Assembly: GCF_002584985.1 (NCBI RefSeq)
Contig: NZ_NUPZ01000013.1
Span: 67,373-131,372, forward strand
Direction: 5' to 3'
Source: Bacillus sp. AFS029637
GTDB lineage: Bacteria; Bacillota; Bacilli; Bacillales; Bacillaceae_G
DNA length: 64,000 bases
Shown here one piece after another: positions 1-9,895 of this stretch (within the stretch, counting starts at the first letter, position 1; each line of letters starts with the position of its first letter). The translations under genes were made by a program, and so were the position numbers. The notes under the pieces were generated by a model. The model was not told where the DNA came from. It made no database searches and saw only the letters and a list, made by a program, of their open reading frames with translations.

Positions 1-1222
1 CCGCTGTATCTGCTCGCTCTGCTATTTTTTTCGCTTCATTAACCATGATTTCATTTACATCATCACTGGCAATATCATAACCTTGTGCAAACAATATGTT
101 CGTTTTTTCACCTGATACCGTTTCAATTTCTTCGAGAATACTTTCAAGCTTTGTTGGATTAATATGAGAGCTTCCACCTCCTTGATAACGTGGTTGTTTT
201 GCAAATCCTCCAATTATCGCTACCGCTCCCTCTTTTTTCAATGGAAGGATGGAATCTTCATTTTTTAACATAACCATACTTTCACTTGCAACTTCTCTTG
301 CAAGCTGATGATGCTCGTCCTTACTATACATAGCGTTTTCTAATTGGTTATCAGCGGCTTTAAAAATAATGTAAAGAAGGCGCTCAACTGCTTGATCAAG
401 CTTTTCTACACATAGCTCACCACAATTAATTGCTTCAATAATTTTCTTCTCACCAATTCCAAAGCTTGAAGGCATTTCTAACTCCAAACCGTTCGCTAAA
501 CTTGCGACACGCTCATTTACTGCGCCCCAATCAGATACGACAAAGCCCTCAAATCCCCATTCATCTTTTAAAATATCATTTAACAGATAGTTATTTTCCG
601 AAGCATATTCACCATTTACTTTGTTGTAAGCACACATTACTGTCCAAGGCTGTGCTTCCTTAATAACATCTTCAAAACTAGCAAGATAGATTTCACGCAA
701 TGTTCTTTCATCAACAATTGCATCTACAGACATTCTGCGATGCTCTTGATTATTAGCAGCGAAATGTTTTAATGATGTTCCAATTCCTTGGCTTTGTACG
801 CCTTTAACATGATTTACAGCCATTTGTGATGATAAATACGGATCCTCTGAAAAATATTCAAAGTTTCTTCCGCATAGCGGCGAACGTTTAATATTTGCAC
901 CTGGTCCAAGGAGAACACCTACATTTTCCGCCTGACATTCTTCTCCTAGCGCAACTCCTACTTCATTTATTAAGTCTTTATTCCATGTACTCGCTAATCC
1001 TACTGCTGATGGGAAACAAGTCGATGGAATACTATTATAAATCCCTAAGTGATCTGCTCCTTCTGCCTGTTTTCTAAGCCCATGTGGCCCATCAGTTACC
1101 ATAATAGAAGGAATTCCTAATCGCTCAATCCCCTTTGTATTCCAAAAGTCTAATCCAGAACATAGGCTTGCCTTTTCTTCTAATGTCATTTGTGAAATGA
1201 TTTTCTTAATATCCCTTTTCAT
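1..1222 (-). CDS. GH3 family beta-glucosidase, N-terminal part (cut by window edge)
   Basis: Glycoside hydrolase family 3 enzyme, expected to release terminal beta-linked sugars from oligosaccharides. Translating the minus strand from ATG at 1220-1222 gives an open frame of about 407 codons running off the left edge. It holds the GH3 TIM-barrel landmarks: TDGPHG, the [12 protein letters not shown] substrate-binding segment, and VSDWGAV with the catalytic aspartate (SDW). The (alpha/beta) sandwich domain then begins. No signal peptide, so likely cytosolic. An AGGAGGG ribosome site lies 6 nt before the start. A cre-like box lies in the leader and an AraC regulator is divergent, so sugar-responsive control is likely. 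The sugar specificity cannot be read here. Confidence 0.9.
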   Translation of the reverse strand, partial: MKRDIKKIISQMTLEEKASLCSGLDFWNTKGIERLGIPSIMVTDGPHGLRKQAEGADHLGIYNSIPSTCFPSAVGLASTWNKDLINEVGVALGEECQAENVGVLLGPGANIKRSPLCGRNFEYFSEDPYLSSQMAVNHVKGVQSQGIGTSLKHFAANNQEHRRMSVDAIVDERTLREIYLASFEDVIKEAQPWTVMCAYNKVNGEYASENNYLLNDILKDEWGFEGFVVSDWGAVNERVASLANGLELEMPSSFGIGEKKIIEAINCGELCVEKLDQAVERLLYIIFKAADNQLENAMYSKDEHHQLAREVASESMVMLKNEDSILPLKKEGAVAIIGGFAKQPRYQGGGSSHINPTKLESILEEIETVSGEKTNILFAQGYDIASDDVNEIMVNEAKKIAERADTA

Positions 1223-1245
1223 GGTAGCCCTCCTAAAAATAATGA

Positions 1246-1259
1246 AGTAAACGCTTTCT
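1246..1259 (-). promoter_or_regulatory. Candidate cre (CcpA) site before the beta-glucosidase
   Basis: On the minus strand the sequence AGAAAGCGTTTACT fits the cre consensus TGNAANCGNTNNCA except at its two end bases. It lies about 25 nt upstream of the start codon, where CcpA binding would block transcription. Catabolite repression of a beta-glucosidase would be normal for Bacillus. Confidence 0.5.
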
Positions 1260-1357
1260 TAAAGTTATTATAGTTATTATTTTTTATATATTATGGTATA
1301 TTTTTTAGAATACTTGTAAAAAATTTAGTTAATTTTTAAAGGATAGAGGTTAAAATA

Positions 1358-2593
1358 ATGAATTGCTCCAAACTAGAGGATTTATATTATATTTGTAAAC
1401 TAGTCTTTGACATACATAAAACACCTATCTATTTTCTTAATAACAAAGGAGATTTAGTATTTGAAATCTCGTCCAATATTCAGCATAACCCTATGTATTC
1501 TTCAAAAGAGGCGATACTTAATGAACTATTTAAGGACCAGCCTCCCTATACTTTTCCATCACTAGAAGAGACTGCCTTTCTCGAAAATTTTTTCGCAATT
1601 AATCTGCGTTTGAACGACCAAATTAGTGGGAATATCATTGCTGGACCAGTCCTTTATTCCAGGCTAACAGAAACATCTATTAAAGGAATTGTTAATGATC
1701 TTCAACTAAAAATAGATAAAGAAGAAATGATTCGATATTATCGTTCTCTACCTGTATTAAATAATTTGAGTTTTTTAAATATAAGTTTAGTACTTTATTA
1801 CATGCTGTATCAACAAAAATTAGATGTTGCTGATATTTTGCAAAAAAATATACTGTTAAAAAAGAATGATTTTGAAATTGAACAGCCTGATATACATATT
1901 TCGGAACAACGACAAAGTACATTAACTCATATCGATCCACTAGCTGAGAGGAAAATATTTGAGTGTATAAAGCAAGGGAAAAAGGAGGATTTAATTAAAA
2001 ATCTAAGGAGATTACCTGAATCAGGAGAGCTTGGCGTGTTATCAAAGACAAGTCACCTGCGAAGCCAAAAAAATTCTGCCATTGCAGCCATTACACTTGC
2101 AACTAGATCTGCTATAGAAGGAGGACTTTTCCCTGAAATCGCATATACTCTTAGTGATTTATTTATACAAAAACTTGAAGAAATACATAAAAATGAAGCT
2201 ATTCCCCCTTTTTTGGAGAATGCTTTACTCGAGTTTGCAGAACGTGTCAAAAATGGTACAATGCAGCAACATTCAAAACCTATAAACGTATGTCAAAATT
2301 ATATATTCACTCATCTTTATGGTGATATTACACTAAATATCCTTGCAGAAATAGTCACATTAAACCCCAGTTATCTATCTTCCCTTTTCAAAAAAGAAGT
2401 TGGAATTTCTTTAAATGACTATATTCAGCGCGCTAAAGTGGATGAGTCAAAAAAGTTAATGACTTATACGAGACATTCTATATCCGAAATTTCTACATTA
2501 CTAAATTTTCACGACCAAAGTCATTTTACAAAGGTCTTTAAAAAACATACTGGTATTTCACCTAAACAATTTAAAACTGGATTCAGGTATTAG
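1358..2593 (+). CDS. AraC family transcriptional regulator
   Basis: 411-residue DNA-binding regulator. The C-terminal ~100 residues form the AraC double helix-turn-helix: NPSYLSSLFKKEVGISLNDYI, then the second helix-turn-helix and signature ending FHDQSHFTKVFKKHTGISPKQF. The N-terminal ~300 residues form a sensor region I do not recognise closely; its style recalls the AraC-type regulators annotated next to sugar or surface-protein genes. It is divergent from the GH3 glycosidase with 135 bp between starts, so it probably controls that gene in response to a beta-glucoside. A purine-rich AGGATAGAGG stretch precedes the ATG. The inducer is unknown. Confidence 0.85.
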   Translation: MNCSKLEDLYYICKLVFDIHKTPIYFLNNKGDLVFEISSNIQHNPMYSSKEAILNELFKDQPPYTFPSLEETAFLENFFAINLRLNDQISGNIIAGPVLYSRLTETSIKGIVNDLQLKIDKEEMIRYYRSLPVLNNLSFLNISLVLYYMLYQQKLDVADILQKNILLKKNDFEIEQPDIHISEQRQSTLTHIDPLAERKIFECIKQGKKEDLIKNLRRLPESGELGVLSKTSHLRSQKNSAIAAITLATRSAIEGGLFPEIAYTLSDLFIQKLEEIHKNEAIPPFLENALLEFAERVKNGTMQQHSKPINVCQNYIFTHLYGDITLNILAEIVTLNPSYLSSLFKKEVGISLNDYIQRAKVDESKKLMTYTRHSISEISTLLNFHDQSHFTKVFKKHTGISPKQFKTGFRY

Positions 2594-2808
2594 TTGTCCT
2601 TCATTCCGCCAATAGATTTATTTTGTTGCTCTACATTACTAACTAAATATACTTTATAGAGCGAATAAACATTAATTTTTAGTACATTAATTGAAATAAA
2701 TTGATCCCAAGCATAATTTACATTCTTCATAACTTCTGATAACAATCCAAATTTGGAAGAATAGAGGCTTTTTTATATACAAATAATAAGCCTCAAGGAG
2801 TTGTTGAC

Positions 2809-4002
2809 ATGCATTTTATATTAAATATGTTAGGGATTTTCGTTGTCATATTAATCGTTTTCCTATGTTCGCCTAATAAAAAGCAAATAAAATGGAGACC
2901 AATCGTTATTCTAATCATATTGGAGCTTTTTATTACGTGGTTTATGTTAGGCACGAAGCTCGGCAGTATTATCATTAATAAAATCGCTTCATTTTTCAGT
3001 TGGCTACTAGCATGTGCGAATGAAGGTATTCGTTTTGCGTTTCCTTCAGCTATGGACAGTCCACACATTGATTTCTTCTTTAGCGCATTACTTCCTATCA
3101 TTTTCGTTATTACTTTTTTCGATATTCTTTCGTATTTCGGAATCTTGACTTGGATTATTGATAAAGTAGGTGCAGTTATTTCAAAGATTTCTCGTTTACC
3201 AAAGTTAGAAAGCTTCTTTTCGATTCAAATGATGTTTTTAGGAAATACAGAAGCACTTGCCGTTGTTCGTGATCAACTATCTGTGTTAAAAGAAAATCGT
3301 TTGTTGACTTTCGGAATTATGAGTATGAGCAGCGTTAGCGGATCCATTCTTGGCGCTTATTTATCAATGGTTCCCGCAACATATATTTTTAGCGCCATTC
3401 CTTTAAACTGTATTAACGCATTAATTTTAGCTAATGTTTTAAATCCTGTAGAAGTTACGAAAGAAGAAGATGTTGTTTATAAACCTTCAAAAAGTGAAAA
3501 AAAAGATTTCTTTTCTACTATTTCAAACAGTATGTTAGTTGGGATGAATATGGTTATCGTTATTTTAGCCATGGTAATTGGATATGTAGCTTTAACAGCA
3601 TGTTTAAATGGAATTTTAGGATTTTTTGTAACAGGTTTAACAATTCAAAAAATCTTCTCGATTATCTTTAGTCCTTTCGCTTTTTTACTCGGTTTATCAG
3701 GTAGTGATGCGATGTATGTAGCTGAATTAATGGGGATCAAAATAACAACAAATGAATTTGTTGCAATGATGGATTTAAAATCAAACTTAAAGTCTTTACA
3801 ACCACATACAGTTGCGGTTGCAACAACATTTCTAGCCTCTTTTGCTAACTTTAGTACAGTAGGAATGATTTATGGAACTTACAATTCATTATTTGGCGGC
3901 GAAAAATCATCAGTCATCGGGAAAAATGTTTGGAAGCTTCTTGTGAGCGGAATGGCAGTTTCCCTATTAAGCGCTATGCTCGTTGGGCTATTTATATGGT
4001 AA
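2809..4002 (+). CDS. nupC: Concentrative nucleoside transporter (CNT/NupC family)
   Basis: 397-residue polytopic membrane protein of the CNT family, which takes up nucleosides with a proton or sodium ion. The core shows FFFSALLPIIFVITFFDIL, then GNTEALAVVRDQL with the nucleoside-binding G(N/Q)TEA motif near residue 144, then MSMSSVSGSILGAYLSM, matching NupC/YutK proteins. The N-terminus is three closely spaced hydrophobic helices. AAGGAG lies 10 nt before the ATG. No purine riboswitch was seen in the 215-bp upstream gap. It ends just before a terminator shared with the converging proA. Substrate range (pyrimidine or purine) is not decided by the sequence. Confidence 0.85.
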   Translation: MHFILNMLGIFVVILIVFLCSPNKKQIKWRPIVILIILELFITWFMLGTKLGSIIINKIASFFSWLLACANEGIRFAFPSAMDSPHIDFFFSALLPIIFVITFFDILSYFGILTWIIDKVGAVISKISRLPKLESFFSIQMMFLGNTEALAVVRDQLSVLKENRLLTFGIMSMSSVSGSILGAYLSMVPATYIFSAIPLNCINALILANVLNPVEVTKEEDVVYKPSKSEKKDFFSTISNSMLVGMNMVIVILAMVIGYVALTACLNGILGFFVTGLTIQKIFSIIFSPFAFLLGLSGSDAMYVAELMGIKITTNEFVAMMDLKSNLKSLQPHTVAVATTFLASFANFSTVGMIYGTYNSLFGGEKSSVIGKNVWKLLVSGMAVSLLSAMLVGLFIW

Positions 4003-4016
4003 ATAATTTTTAAAAT

Positions 4017-4047
4017 AAAAGACACCCAAGCCAATTGAGTGTCTTTT
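4017..4047. terminator. Bidirectional intrinsic terminator, nupC / proA
   Basis: AAAAGACAC pairs with GTGTCTTTT around a 13-nt loop. A-rich and T-rich flanks make it work in both directions between the two converging genes. Confidence 0.8.
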
Positions 4048-4051
4048 ATTA

Positions 4052-5299
4052 TTATTTTCGAATTTGCCCATTTCCACGAATCACATATTTTGTAGAAGTT
4101 AATGCAGGAAGCCCCATCGGTCCCCTTACGTGTAGCTTTTGTGTACTAATGCCAATTTCTGCTCCGAATCCGAATTCAGACCCATCTGTAAAACGAGTTG
4201 ATGCATTATGATACAGTGCCGCCGCATCTACAGATGTGAAAAATTTGCTGATATTTTCCTCGTTCTCTGTAATAATCGCTTCAGAATGCATCGATCCATA
4301 CGTATTGATGTGATGAATCGCCTCTTCAACAGAGGAAACAACTTTCACCGCTAGTGTGAGAGATAAAAACTCTGTTTCCCAGTCTTCTTCTGTAGCAAGT
4401 ATGATAGAAGAATCAATTGCTAATGCTTTGTTATCCCCTCGTAGCTCCACGCATCTTTCTTTTAATGAAGAAAACAGCTCGCTTCCAAATTGCTGCGCCC
4501 ACTTCTCATGAAGTATAATCGTTTCAATTGCATTACATACAGATGGACGCTGCGTTTTTGCGTTTACTATTATATCAAATGCCATTTGTTTATCCGCTGT
4601 TTCATCAATGAAAATATGACAATTTCCCGCACCTGTTTCAAGTACTGGAACAGACGCTTCTCTCACAACAGTATCTATTAACTGCTTGCCACCTCTTGGG
4701 ATAAGAACATCCAAATACTCATTTAATGTAAATAACTGCTTCGCGCTATCTCGCATTGTATCTTCTATAAGCTGTACGCTTTCTTGAGGCAAGCTCGTTT
4801 GTTTGAGTGCTCGGTGAATAACAGCAACGATGGCTTTGTTAGAATGAATAGCAGAAGAACTACCACGTAGTATTACTGCGTTTCCTGTTTTCAAACAAAT
4901 TGTAGCAGCATCCACAGTTACATTCGGTCTTGCCTCGTAAATCATCCCGACAACACCAAGTGGTACGCGCATCTCCTGAATAGATAATCCATTTGGCCTT
5001 TCCCATGCACTTACACATTCTCCTACAGGATCACGTAATTCAATTAGCTGCTTAATTCCCTCTGTCATATCAACAATACGCTGTTCATTTAGCATAAGGC
5101 GATCAAGGAGAGAGTCAGAAAATCCTTTTGCCTTCCCTTCTTCAATATCCCGTTTGTTTTCCTCTAAAATATAAGCTGTTTCTGCAATTAACTGATCAGC
5201 AACCATAGCGAGTGCTTCATTTTTTTGATCTGTAGATTTAAGCACAAGTTCTCTAGCAATTTCTTTCGCTCTCTTCCCTTTTGCCAACACTTCATTCAT
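4052..5299 (-). CDS. proA: Glutamate-5-semialdehyde dehydrogenase (gamma-glutamyl phosphate reductase)
   Basis: 415-residue cytosolic enzyme of the aldehyde dehydrogenase superfamily. It reduces gamma-glutamyl phosphate with NADPH, the second step of proline synthesis. ProA landmarks: [19 protein letters not shown], the conserved [20 protein letters not shown], and the [11 protein letters not shown] catalytic cysteine region near residue 255. The C-terminus [22 protein letters not shown] is typical. Length is standard. Its ATG is 41 bp after the proB stop, so the two form one proBA operon, under the proline T-box upstream. Confidence 0.97.
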   Translation of the reverse strand: MNEVLAKGKRAKEIARELVLKSTDQKNEALAMVADQLIAETAYILEENKRDIEEGKAKGFSDSLLDRLMLNEQRIVDMTEGIKQLIELRDPVGECVSAWERPNGLSIQEMRVPLGVVGMIYEARPNVTVDAATICLKTGNAVILRGSSSAIHSNKAIVAVIHRALKQTSLPQESVQLIEDTMRDSAKQLFTLNEYLDVLIPRGGKQLIDTVVREASVPVLETGAGNCHIFIDETADKQMAFDIIVNAKTQRPSVCNAIETIILHEKWAQQFGSELFSSLKERCVELRGDNKALAIDSSIILATEEDWETEFLSLTLAVKVVSSVEEAIHHINTYGSMHSEAIITENEENISKFFTSVDAAALYHNASTRFTDGSEFGFGAEIGISTQKLHVRGPMGLPALTSTKYVIRGNGQIRK

Positions 5300-5339
5300 T
5301 TTTGTTTCCTCCTCTTTAAGTTCAAATTAATCTCTAATC

Positions 5340-6443
5340 TTAAAATGAAACCCAATGGTCCCTATGGATGACTTCATAACTATGCCTTTCGCCTCTCGCT
5401 TGAATATCTTGGCTTTGCATACCTTTTACATCTCTTAGTTCCTCTGCGCTATATGTGCATTGTCCTTTTCCAATCACGCGCCCTTGTTGCGTCATTACTT
5501 CTACGACTTCTCCCACTTGGAAAAATCCTGAGACATTTGTTACACCAGCTGGAAGTAAACTCTTTCCGTGCTGAATGATAGCTGTAGCTGCTCCGGCGTC
5601 TATTTCAATTTGTCCGCTCACAACCGAATGCAAAGCAATCCATTGCTTATTCATCTTCATTTCTTTTTGAGGAGCATTTCCGACATACGTTCCATCACCT
5701 TTGCCCTTCAAAACATCTACAAACTTCTCTTGTCCACGTCCAGTTCCGATAAATACACTCACACCAAGAGATAGTGCCGTTTTTGCCGCATCAATTTTTG
5801 ATTTCATACCGCCAGTCCCAAGTTTTGATCCGGCATCTCCTGCAAGAGAAGCGATTTCTTCCGTAACTTCTGGAAGGAAATAATATTTCTTCGCATCTTC
5901 ATGTTTCTGAGGATTTTTGTCATATAAACCGTTCACATCCGTAAAAATCATAAGCATATCCGCTGACACAAGTCCGCTTACTAAAGCTGACAGCATATCA
6001 TTATCCCCGAACGTTAGCTCCTCTAAAGAAATAGAATCATTTTCATTGATGATAGGAAGCGCAGAACGGTTTAGTAACTCTCCTAAAGTAGCGTAAGCGT
6101 TACTATATTGTTCTTTTCTAGAAAAATCACTTCTCGTCAGCAATAGTTGAGCAGTAACGATACCATATTTACGGAATTCCTCCGTGTACGCCTGCATTAA
6201 TAAACTTTGTCCGACAGCTGCTGCAGCCTGTTTCCCTTTAATTGTTACAGGTCTACTAGGATAGCCTAGAGCAGAAAAACCTGCAGCGACGGCCCCAGAT
6301 GTAATTAACAAAACTTCATGCCCTTCTTCTTTCAATCGAGCCAATGCGGCAACGTGATCTGAAAGCTGTTCTTTAGAAATTCCTCCATGACTATCTGCCA
6401 AGGAACTGCTCCCAATCTTTACAACAATTCGTTGTTTTTTCAT
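5340..6443 (-). CDS. proB: Glutamate 5-kinase
   Basis: Phosphorylates L-glutamate at the gamma carboxyl, the first and feedback-inhibited step of proline synthesis. The amino acid kinase domain starts [35 protein letters not shown] and [13 protein letters not shown] are the substrate and nucleotide sites. A C-terminal PUA domain (about residues 275-360) is present. An upstream in-frame start at 6470 exists, but GGGGGA sits 7 nt before the ATG at 6441-6443, giving the normal 367-residue protein. First gene of proBA, downstream of the T-box. Confidence 0.96.
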   Translation of the reverse strand: MKKQRIVVKIGSSSLADSHGGISKEQLSDHVAALARLKEEGHEVLLITSGAVAAGFSALGYPSRPVTIKGKQAAAAVGQSLLMQAYTEEFRKYGIVTAQLLLTRSDFSRKEQYSNAYATLGELLNRSALPIINENDSISLEELTFGDNDMLSALVSGLVSADMLMIFTDVNGLYDKNPQKHEDAKKYYFLPEVTEEIASLAGDAGSKLGTGGMKSKIDAAKTALSLGVSVFIGTGRGQEKFVDVLKGKGDGTYVGNAPQKEMKMNKQWIALHSVVSGQIEIDAGAATAIIQHGKSLLPAGVTNVSGFFQVGEVVEVMTQQGRVIGKGQCTYSAEELRDVKGMQSQDIQARGERHSYEVIHRDHWVSF

Positions 6444-6562
6444 TTTTGTATCCCCCAAGTCTAAAATCAAAGTTTTTTATACATTACACTTTTATTTATA
6501 CAGTTTGCAGCTATGTCTATCCTCTTCCATGCTGCACCTATCGTATGAAAGGGCAAAATAAA

Positions 6563-6808
6563 AATGACCGCTTCGCCCTTAATAAAATAAAAAGGACGAA
6601 ACGGTCATTGTTCCGCGGTACCACCTTAATTGATATACATAGATATCCACTTGGCGCCTATAACGCAGGCGAACGCCTAAACTTTCATTTAAGACTCAGG
6701 GATAGGTTCGATACATTCTATACGAGGAATCTTTCAGCCGGTGAATTCCACTCTCTTTCGCAAGAAGACATATGTACTATTTCCCTTCAACGATTTTCGG
6801 TTTAATTT
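6563..6808 (-). promoter_or_regulatory. T-box riboswitch leader of proBA (probably tRNA-Pro sensing)
   Basis: The minus strand carries the T-box core AAGGTGGTACCGCGGAA (6612-6628). The UGGU in it can pair with the ACCA end of uncharged tRNA. Just downstream is a strong terminator: 18-nt arms AATGACCGTTTCGTCCTT and AAGGGCGAAGCGGTCATT around an AT-rich loop, then a T-run. Stem I features lie at about 6700-6800, including the AAGAGAG-type distal segment. A CCU proline codon in the context GAACCUA (6704-6706) is the likely specifier. Low charged tRNA-Pro should favour the antiterminator and switch on proBA. The class is established; the exact specifier is inferred by eye. Confidence 0.93.
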
Positions 6809-6814
6809 TTTTAT

Positions 6815-6844
6815 ATTATGCGATATAGTTCGATTTGGTGTCAA
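6815..6844 (-). promoter_or_regulatory. Sigma-A promoter of the proBA T-box transcript
   Basis: Minus strand TTGACA (6839-6844), 18-nt spacer, CATAAT (6815-6820). Transcription would begin near 6808, just before stem I of the T-box. Confidence 0.75.
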
Positions 6845-7138
6845 GAGGTATTTTAAAAATAACTAGAGCGACAAGTTACTTGTATGAAATTATTGCCCTA
6901 CTGAATGAAAATACAAATTGATATAAGTTTAACTCAGATTCATAAATATAATACCTGAAATTATAGTGTATATATTTGCATAATATCGAATATAATTGTT
7001 TTTTATTTTTTGGTGTTGCAAAAAGGAATATATTCTCTTAGAATGTTTCTTTATATTGCACAGAGATGTTATTATTATTCTAAAATAACAATTTCAAAAT
7101 GATATAATTTATTATAAAAGGAGAAAAATTGAATTATT

Positions 7139-7957
7139 ATGGATAAACAAATTGGATTCATCGGATGCGGAAATATGGGGATGGCTATCATCGGCGGGAT
7201 GCTAAACAAAAATATAGTGTCTTCAAATAAAATCATTTGTTCAGATTTAAACACTACGAATTTAAAAAATGCTAGTGAAAAGTACGGACTAACTACAACT
7301 ACTGATAACAATGAAGTAGCTAGAAATGCTGATATTTTGATTTTATCAATCAAACCTGACCTTTACTCATTAGTAATTAACGAAGTGAAAGAGCAAATAA
7401 AAGACGATGCTATAGTCGTAACGATTGCTGCCGGAAAAAGCATAAAAAGTACTGAGGATGCCTTTGGTAAAAAGGTAAAGGTTATACGAGTCATGCCTAA
7501 TACACCTGCTCTTGTTGGTGAAGGAATGTCTGCGTTATGTCCTAATGAAATGGTGACAGAAAAAGATTTAGAAGATGTACTAAACATTTTTAATAGTTTT
7601 GGTCAAACAGAAATCGTAAGCGAAAAATTAATGGATGTTGTAACATCTGTAAGTGGTTCTTCACCAGCATATGTATATATGATTATCGAAGCGATGGCAG
7701 ATGCTGCTGTGCTAGATGGTATGCCAAGAAATCAAGCATATAAATTCGCTGCTCAAGCTGTGTTAGGCTCTGCAAAAATGGTACTGGAAACAGGTATACA
7801 TCCAGGTGAATTGAAAGATATGGTTTGTTCTCCAGGCGGAACAACGATAGAAGCTGTAGCAGTATTAGAGGAAAAAGGTTTACGAACAGCCATCATTTCA
7901 GCTATGCAGCGTTGTACACAAAAGTCTGTTGAACTATCTAATCAAACTAAAAAATAA
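7139..7957 (+). CDS. proC: Pyrroline-5-carboxylate reductase
   Basis: 272-residue cytosolic enzyme that reduces pyrroline-5-carboxylate to proline, the last step of the pathway. The N-terminal Rossmann motif is IGFIGCGNMGMAIIGG. VIRVMPNTPALVGEGMSA and the C-terminal signature GVCSPGGTT-like MVCSPGGTTIEAVAVLE are conserved. Length is normal. It is divergent from proBA. AAGGAG (7118-7123) lies 15 nt from the ATG, longer than usual; two in-frame ATT codons (7133 and 7136) fall between, so a non-canonical start is possible but the ATG is preferred. The roughly 330-bp region upstream holds the proBA promoter and an AT-rich proC leader with TATAAT at 7103-7108. Confidence 0.95.
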   Translation: MDKQIGFIGCGNMGMAIIGGMLNKNIVSSNKIICSDLNTTNLKNASEKYGLTTTTDNNEVARNADILILSIKPDLYSLVINEVKEQIKDDAIVVTIAAGKSIKSTEDAFGKKVKVIRVMPNTPALVGEGMSALCPNEMVTEKDLEDVLNIFNSFGQTEIVSEKLMDVVTSVSGSSPAYVYMIIEAMADAAVLDGMPRNQAYKFAAQAVLGSAKMVLETGIHPGELKDMVCSPGGTTIEAVAVLEEKGLRTAIISAMQRCTQKSVELSNQTKK

Positions 7958-8026
7958 AACGAATCTCAAATCTTTTTTGACTAAATACACATGTAGTTTA
8001 CATACTCCCCGTTGTCACTAAAAGAT

Positions 8027-8073
8027 AAACGGACAAATTCATAAGTAATTGAGTTTGTCCGTTTTGTTTTTTG
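8027..8073 (+). terminator. Intrinsic terminator of proC
   Basis: AAACGGACAAA pairs with TTTGTCCGTTT, followed by TTGTTTTTTG. The remaining space to the converging rocB-like gene shows no further feature. Confidence 0.85.
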
Positions 8074-8179
8074 TTATATTAAAATAATTCTATTTGTTTC
8101 TATTTAAATCTTATTCTGAGTTAAGAACTACACAACCGAATCTTACAGTTTCGATTCTTCTCTTCCTATACAGGCCTTA

Positions 8180-9820
8180 CTATGACTGTGTAATTTTATT
8201 AGGAACAAGCAATTTTTCAATACATATCGGCAACATATCTAATAGTGTTTCAAATGCGTAATTCACGTCGAGACGTTCTGTCCATTGATGTGCATCTTTT
8301 CCTACTGGCCCCATATTTAATACTGGAACATCAAACTCTTCTAGTTCCTTTAGTGGAATCGAATAGCCTTTATCCCATAATGGCATATTGTCTACAAGAG
8401 AACTCATTGAATCTAATGGATACTGTAAACCCACATAGCTTAAATCTGAAATCCCGCCAAAATAATTTTGATTTTCAAATGTAATACTATGATTAGATTG
8501 GGCATACTTTTCCATTTCTACAACTACCTCTTTAATTAAAGGATTGTTGCGTGAACTCACAGCTGGGTAGTACGGCGGTGCAAAGAATTGCACGATCATC
8601 GGTGCCTTTTCTTTACATAAAATAGCTAATTTATCTACTAAATCAATCGTTACCGCACGGTCATCTTTATCTTCTCTATTTTTTATAATACTAGATTGAA
8701 TTTCATCTATTTTCTCTTTCCCATGTTGTTCAATTGCATGCGCGATAAGCTCTTCATACGTTAATACATTTACTTTAAGATTAGGTGGTATGAATGGATT
8801 ATATTTAGAAAAGCGATATGCATGCTTCTCATACGACTCTTCGATTTTCTCTGCTACTTTCGTTACTTTTTGACGTAATAACGAAACTACGTCCGTCATC
8901 GATTGTTCTAGTAAAAACAAGTTAAATAATGTGACTGCACGATGCGGAATTTGTACAGAATAATCCTCCTTTAAATCCCTTTGAAGCAAGTTAGTTGGCG
9001 GAGGACTCGCTTCTCCTTCTACAATATCACAAAGATCTGTGTTTAATTCTAATTCCGCGGTTAATAATGCAGCCATATAACTCCCATTTAATCCTGCAAA
9101 AGGTTCGCCTACATGTGTCTCTTTTCCGTAGCAAAGAAAACCAGGTAACACTTTACCAATAGAACCAGTATAAATATACTTATTTTGGTCACCAGGATGT
9201 CGTGAAAACATAGGCTCTGAATTTAGGACTGTTTTATAATCTAAGTCATGTTCTCTTGCTAAATCTAATAATCTTGGAACAGCAGCCCTCATTCCTACAG
9301 AGTTCACTTCTTCATCTGGAACAGCTAATAAAAGAACATTCCCATCAAATCTTCCTTCACAAGCTTGCTCAACCATCGCCATTTGTAATGCTAGGCCGCA
9401 TTTCATATCCATTGTTCCTCTACCAAATAACCAATCTCCTTGTTCTATATCTTCACGTACATGATCTGGTAGCTCATCTTTATGAGCATAGAACATAGAC
9501 GTTAACTTTTTAGGGTTAAATGCATCTTCTTTCCACACACCGTAATCTTGTACATCTACAACGTCAAAATGACTAACAAGAATTACGGTGTTTTTCGTAC
9601 TATCACTTTTCTTTACTAGGGCTGTAACAAAATATCGTCCATCCCCCGTCGGATTTTTCTGCAAATGATGCGGATTTTCTTTGAAGTAATGTAAATCAGA
9701 TAATTGTTCTACAACAAAGTCCGGCAATATAACTTCAGCTTCTGAACCTGTAATACTAGGAATTTCAACAAGATTACTTAATAATTGTACTAATTGTTCT
9801 TTTGATTGCCACTTTGACAT
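8180..9820 (-). CDS. rocB: RocB-like M20 family metallohydrolase
   Basis: 546-residue zinc hydrolase of the M20 peptidase clan, closest in architecture to RocB, the arginine-utilisation protein of unknown exact reaction. Catalytic signs: VSHFDVVD near the N-terminus (metal His/Asp), GRGTMDMKCGLA, and DEEVNSVG with the general-base glutamate pair; GPVGKDAHQWTERL near the C-terminus supplies a last metal His. GGGGG lies 8 nt before ATG 9818-9820; an upstream in-frame start at 9844 lacks a site. It follows an IclR regulator on the same strand and is divergent from an amino-acid permease, so import and hydrolysis of an amino-acid-derived substrate is likely. Confidence 0.8.
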   Translation of the reverse strand: MSKWQSKEQLVQLLSNLVEIPSITGSEAEVILPDFVVEQLSDLHYFKENPHHLQKNPTGDGRYFVTALVKKSDSTKNTVILVSHFDVVDVQDYGVWKEDAFNPKKLTSMFYAHKDELPDHVREDIEQGDWLFGRGTMDMKCGLALQMAMVEQACEGRFDGNVLLLAVPDEEVNSVGMRAAVPRLLDLAREHDLDYKTVLNSEPMFSRHPGDQNKYIYTGSIGKVLPGFLCYGKETHVGEPFAGLNGSYMAALLTAELELNTDLCDIVEGEASPPPTNLLQRDLKEDYSVQIPHRAVTLFNLFLLEQSMTDVVSLLRQKVTKVAEKIEESYEKHAYRFSKYNPFIPPNLKVNVLTYEELIAHAIEQHGKEKIDEIQSSIIKNREDKDDRAVTIDLVDKLAILCKEKAPMIVQFFAPPYYPAVSSRNNPLIKEVVVEMEKYAQSNHSITFENQNYFGGISDLSYVGLQYPLDSMSSLVDNMPLWDKGYSIPLKELEEFDVPVLNMGPVGKDAHQWTERLDVNYAFETLLDMLPICIEKLLVPNKITQS

Positions 9821-9895
9821 ATAAATCCCCCTATTTTTCCGCATTGTGAAAATAAATTCCAGTATATGAATAAAAAATGACGACAGCTATCAAAA

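Noticed and set aside
2594-2808. Purine riboswitch before the nucleoside transporter
   Set aside because: No conserved purine-riboswitch core or loop sequences and no terminator/antiterminator pair could be found.
6446-6805. 119-residue plus-strand frame opposite the proBA leader
   Set aside because: It is the reverse strand of the T-box RNA; the structured leader explains its openness.
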